DNA of 6,911 nucleotides from an uncultured Pseudomonadales bacterium (GTDB lineage Bacteria; Pseudomonadota; Gammaproteobacteria; Pseudomonadales; IMCC2047). Shown here piece by piece: positions 5,720 through 6,911 of this stretch. The notes beneath the pieces are model-generated. The model was not told the DNA's origin. It searched no databases and saw only the letters and a list, made by a program, of their open reading frames with translations. The stretch's first letter is position 1, and the number at the start of each line of letters is the position of its first letter. The position numbers were made by a program, and so were the translations under genes. Location: the NCBI GenBank assembly GCA_947258895.1, contig CAMYKE010000064.1, positions 1 to 6,911 on the forward strand. The letters run 5' to 3'.

Positions 5720-6646
5720 ATGAAATGGCTAATAGTGCTAGCCGCCGTGATGGGTATCCTGGCGCTGATCAGCACGGTAGGCGCCAGCCGTATTGAGCGG
5801 CAGTTCCCCCCCGTCGGCGCATTTGTAGAGGTCGACGGAATCCGCATGCACTACCGCGACGCGGGTCGCGGTCCGACGATCGTGCTTCTCCACGGAGCGA
5901 GTGCCAACCTGCGTGACTTCAACGCCAGCATCTTCGAACCCTTGAGTCGCACCTATCGGGTAATCGCCATCGACCGCCCGGGGCATGGCTACAGCGAGCG
6001 GCCCTCCGGAGAGTGGCCGGATCCGGCCCGGCAGGCGCAGCTGGTACAGCAACTGCTCACCAACCTTGAGGTCAAGAACCCGATCCTGGTGGGGCATTCC
6101 TGGAGCGGCTCGCTGGTACTCGCGTATCTGCTGGCCTATCCGGAGGCAGCAGGCGGCGTGTTGCTGGCCGGCGGCACGCACCCCTGGCAGGGCGGAGTGG
6201 CCTGGTACAACGATGTGGCCGGCGTGCCGGTAGTGGGTGAATTGTTTGCGCGCACGCTGGCGTACCCGTTCGGGATGCTGGCGCTGGACGGCGCGGTCCG
6301 CACCGTGTTCGCGCCGAACCCCGTGCCCCGCAATTATCTCGAGACTACCGGCGTAGGGCTCGCGCTGCGCCCCGATGAATTCCGTGCCAATGCCGAAGAC
6401 GTTAGATTGCTGAGCGACTTCCTGGCTATTCAGAGCCGTCGCTATCCGGAAATCGATCAGCCGTTGCTGCTGCTTACGGGCAGCGCCGACGATATCGTGC
6501 CTGCCTGGAATCACGCCGAGCGGCTAATCGAGCAGGCGCCCAACGTCGAGTTGATCGAGTTCGAGGATACCGGTCATGCGCTTCACCATGCGCATCCGGC
6601 CGCAGTGGTGGAGATGATCGAGGCGTTTGCCGGGCGAGTGCTGTAG
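5720..6646 (+). CDS. Alpha/beta hydrolase with N-terminal membrane anchor
   Basis: This 308-residue protein has one hydrophobic segment at residues 3-20, best read as an uncleaved membrane anchor (no Cys lipobox), then an alpha/beta hydrolase fold. The oxyanion-hole motif is HGA at 58-60, the nucleophile elbow is GHSWS at 125-129 (S127), the acid is probably D257 in GSADDIVP, and the histidine is H286 in DTGH. DRPGHGYS at 85-92 is the usual segment after strand 4. A cap region spans about 155-235. Substrate is not readable; esterase, lipase and epoxide- or haloalkane-type hydrolases share this layout, but a Ser nucleophile rules out the last two. I chose the ATG at 5720 because GGAAGG (5708-5713) lies six bases upstream and it places the anchor at the terminus; an in-frame ATG at 5672 adds 16 residues without a good ribosome site. 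It lies 86 bases after the lipoproteins, so co-transcription is possible. Confidence 0.9.
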   Translation: MKWLIVLAAVMGILALISTVGASRIERQFPPVGAFVEVDGIRMHYRDAGRGPTIVLLHGASANLRDFNASIFEPLSRTYRVIAIDRPGHGYSERPSGEWPDPARQAQLVQQLLTNLEVKNPILVGHSWSGSLVLAYLLAYPEAAGGVLLAGGTHPWQGGVAWYNDVAGVPVVGELFARTLAYPFGMLALDGAVRTVFAPNPVPRNYLETTGVGLALRPDEFRANAEDVRLLSDFLAIQSRRYPEIDQPLLLLTGSADDIVPAWNHAERLIEQAPNVELIEFEDTGHALHHAHPAAVVEMIEAFAGRVL

Positions 6647-6911
6647 GGGCTAAACCACCAGCTTCACCGCTTCCGAAATTCCAGCGCTACGCAGGCCGTT
6701 CGCGACAGTTTGGCTCCTGGAAAAGCGCAGAATCCCCGACCCTCCCGGCGCTGAGAGCAGGGTCTAGCCGCCATATCTCACCGATTCGGCGATCCAATGC
6801 CCAGAAGCCTTATCAGTACAGTGCGAATTGCCTATTTGGTTTCTCGCCGGATCTTGCACGCTGTACGGAATTTTTCTCCTGCGGCTATAGCGACGGCTAT
6901 CCCCTTCGTCG
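6647..6911. other. Tail with no supported gene, 265 bases
   Basis: No reading frame here has both a start codon with a ribosome site and a recognisable product. One plus-strand frame (from about 6643, offset from the hydrolase frame) is free of stops to the window edge but has no ATG, GTG or TTG after the hydrolase ends. Minus-strand frames are also partly open, one entering from the right edge and stopping at 6832-6834 (about 25 codons). Small inverted repeats are present: GACCCT 6738-6743 with AGGGTC 6759-6764, and GTACAG 6816-6821 with CTGTAC 6861-6866. No T-tract follows any of them, so no terminator is called. The region may be intergenic, a gene remnant, or the edge of a feature cut by the window. 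Confidence 0.5.
6882..6900 (+). repeat. Short direct and inverted repeat
   Basis: CGGCTAT occurs twice, at 6882-6888 and 6894-6900, as a direct repeat with a 12-base period. Within the same stretch ATAGC (6887-6891) and GCTAT (6896-6900) form an inverted repeat with a four-base loop. Such compact symmetry is seen at operators and at ends of mobile elements, but nothing here proves either. Confidence 0.4.

Noticed and set aside
6650..6812. Minus-strand open frame ending four bases after the hydrolase stop, possible convergent gene end
   Set aside because: It is bounded upstream by two consecutive stops in the same frame, is only about 54 codons, and shows no family motif or ribosome site.

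Overview
The window is GC-rich, densely packed bacterial DNA with short gene gaps, Shine-Dalgarno sites and coupled starts. Three consecutive outer-membrane-type lipoproteins, a perfect FNR/Anr-type box and a YqaB-like phosphatase point to a Gram-negative proteobacterium, most likely a gammaproteobacterium. The species cannot be named from this sequence. No rRNA, tRNA, CRISPR array or recognisable insertion sequence was found.

Layout. (1) Positions 6-2882, plus strand: a promoter with a perfect TTGAT-N4-ATCAA box, then three tightly spaced genes. They encode a flavin-reductase-like protein, an M20 zinc hydrolase of the carboxypeptidase G2 type, and an uncharacterised P-loop protein that looks like the DUF1611/dethiobiotin-synthetase kind. 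(2) Positions 2968-3877, minus strand: a YqaB-like HAD sugar-phosphate phosphatase that starts at TTG, followed by a very acidic 73-residue protein of unknown function. (3) Positions 3878-4231: a divergent intergenic region of 354 bases holding candidate promoters for both sides and a 5' UTR hairpin. (4) Positions 4232-5633, plus strand: three overlapping lipoprotein genes, one with a BamE/SmpA-like fold followed by two tandem paralogues of an uncharacterised family. (5) Positions 5720-6646: a membrane-anchored alpha/beta hydrolase. (6) Positions 6647-6911: a tail with no supported gene but several small repeats.

How the genes may work together. The first operon is the best candidate for something undescribed. 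A redox flavoprotein, a peptidase or deacylase and a P-loop enzyme are co-transcribed from what looks like an oxygen-responsive class II FNR promoter. A pathway of N-acyl amino acid or peptide turnover under low oxygen is possible, but this is inference. The lipoprotein trio looks like one envelope module, since its stop and start codons overlap and two members are paralogues. The phosphatase and the small acidic protein probably form a separate two-gene unit.
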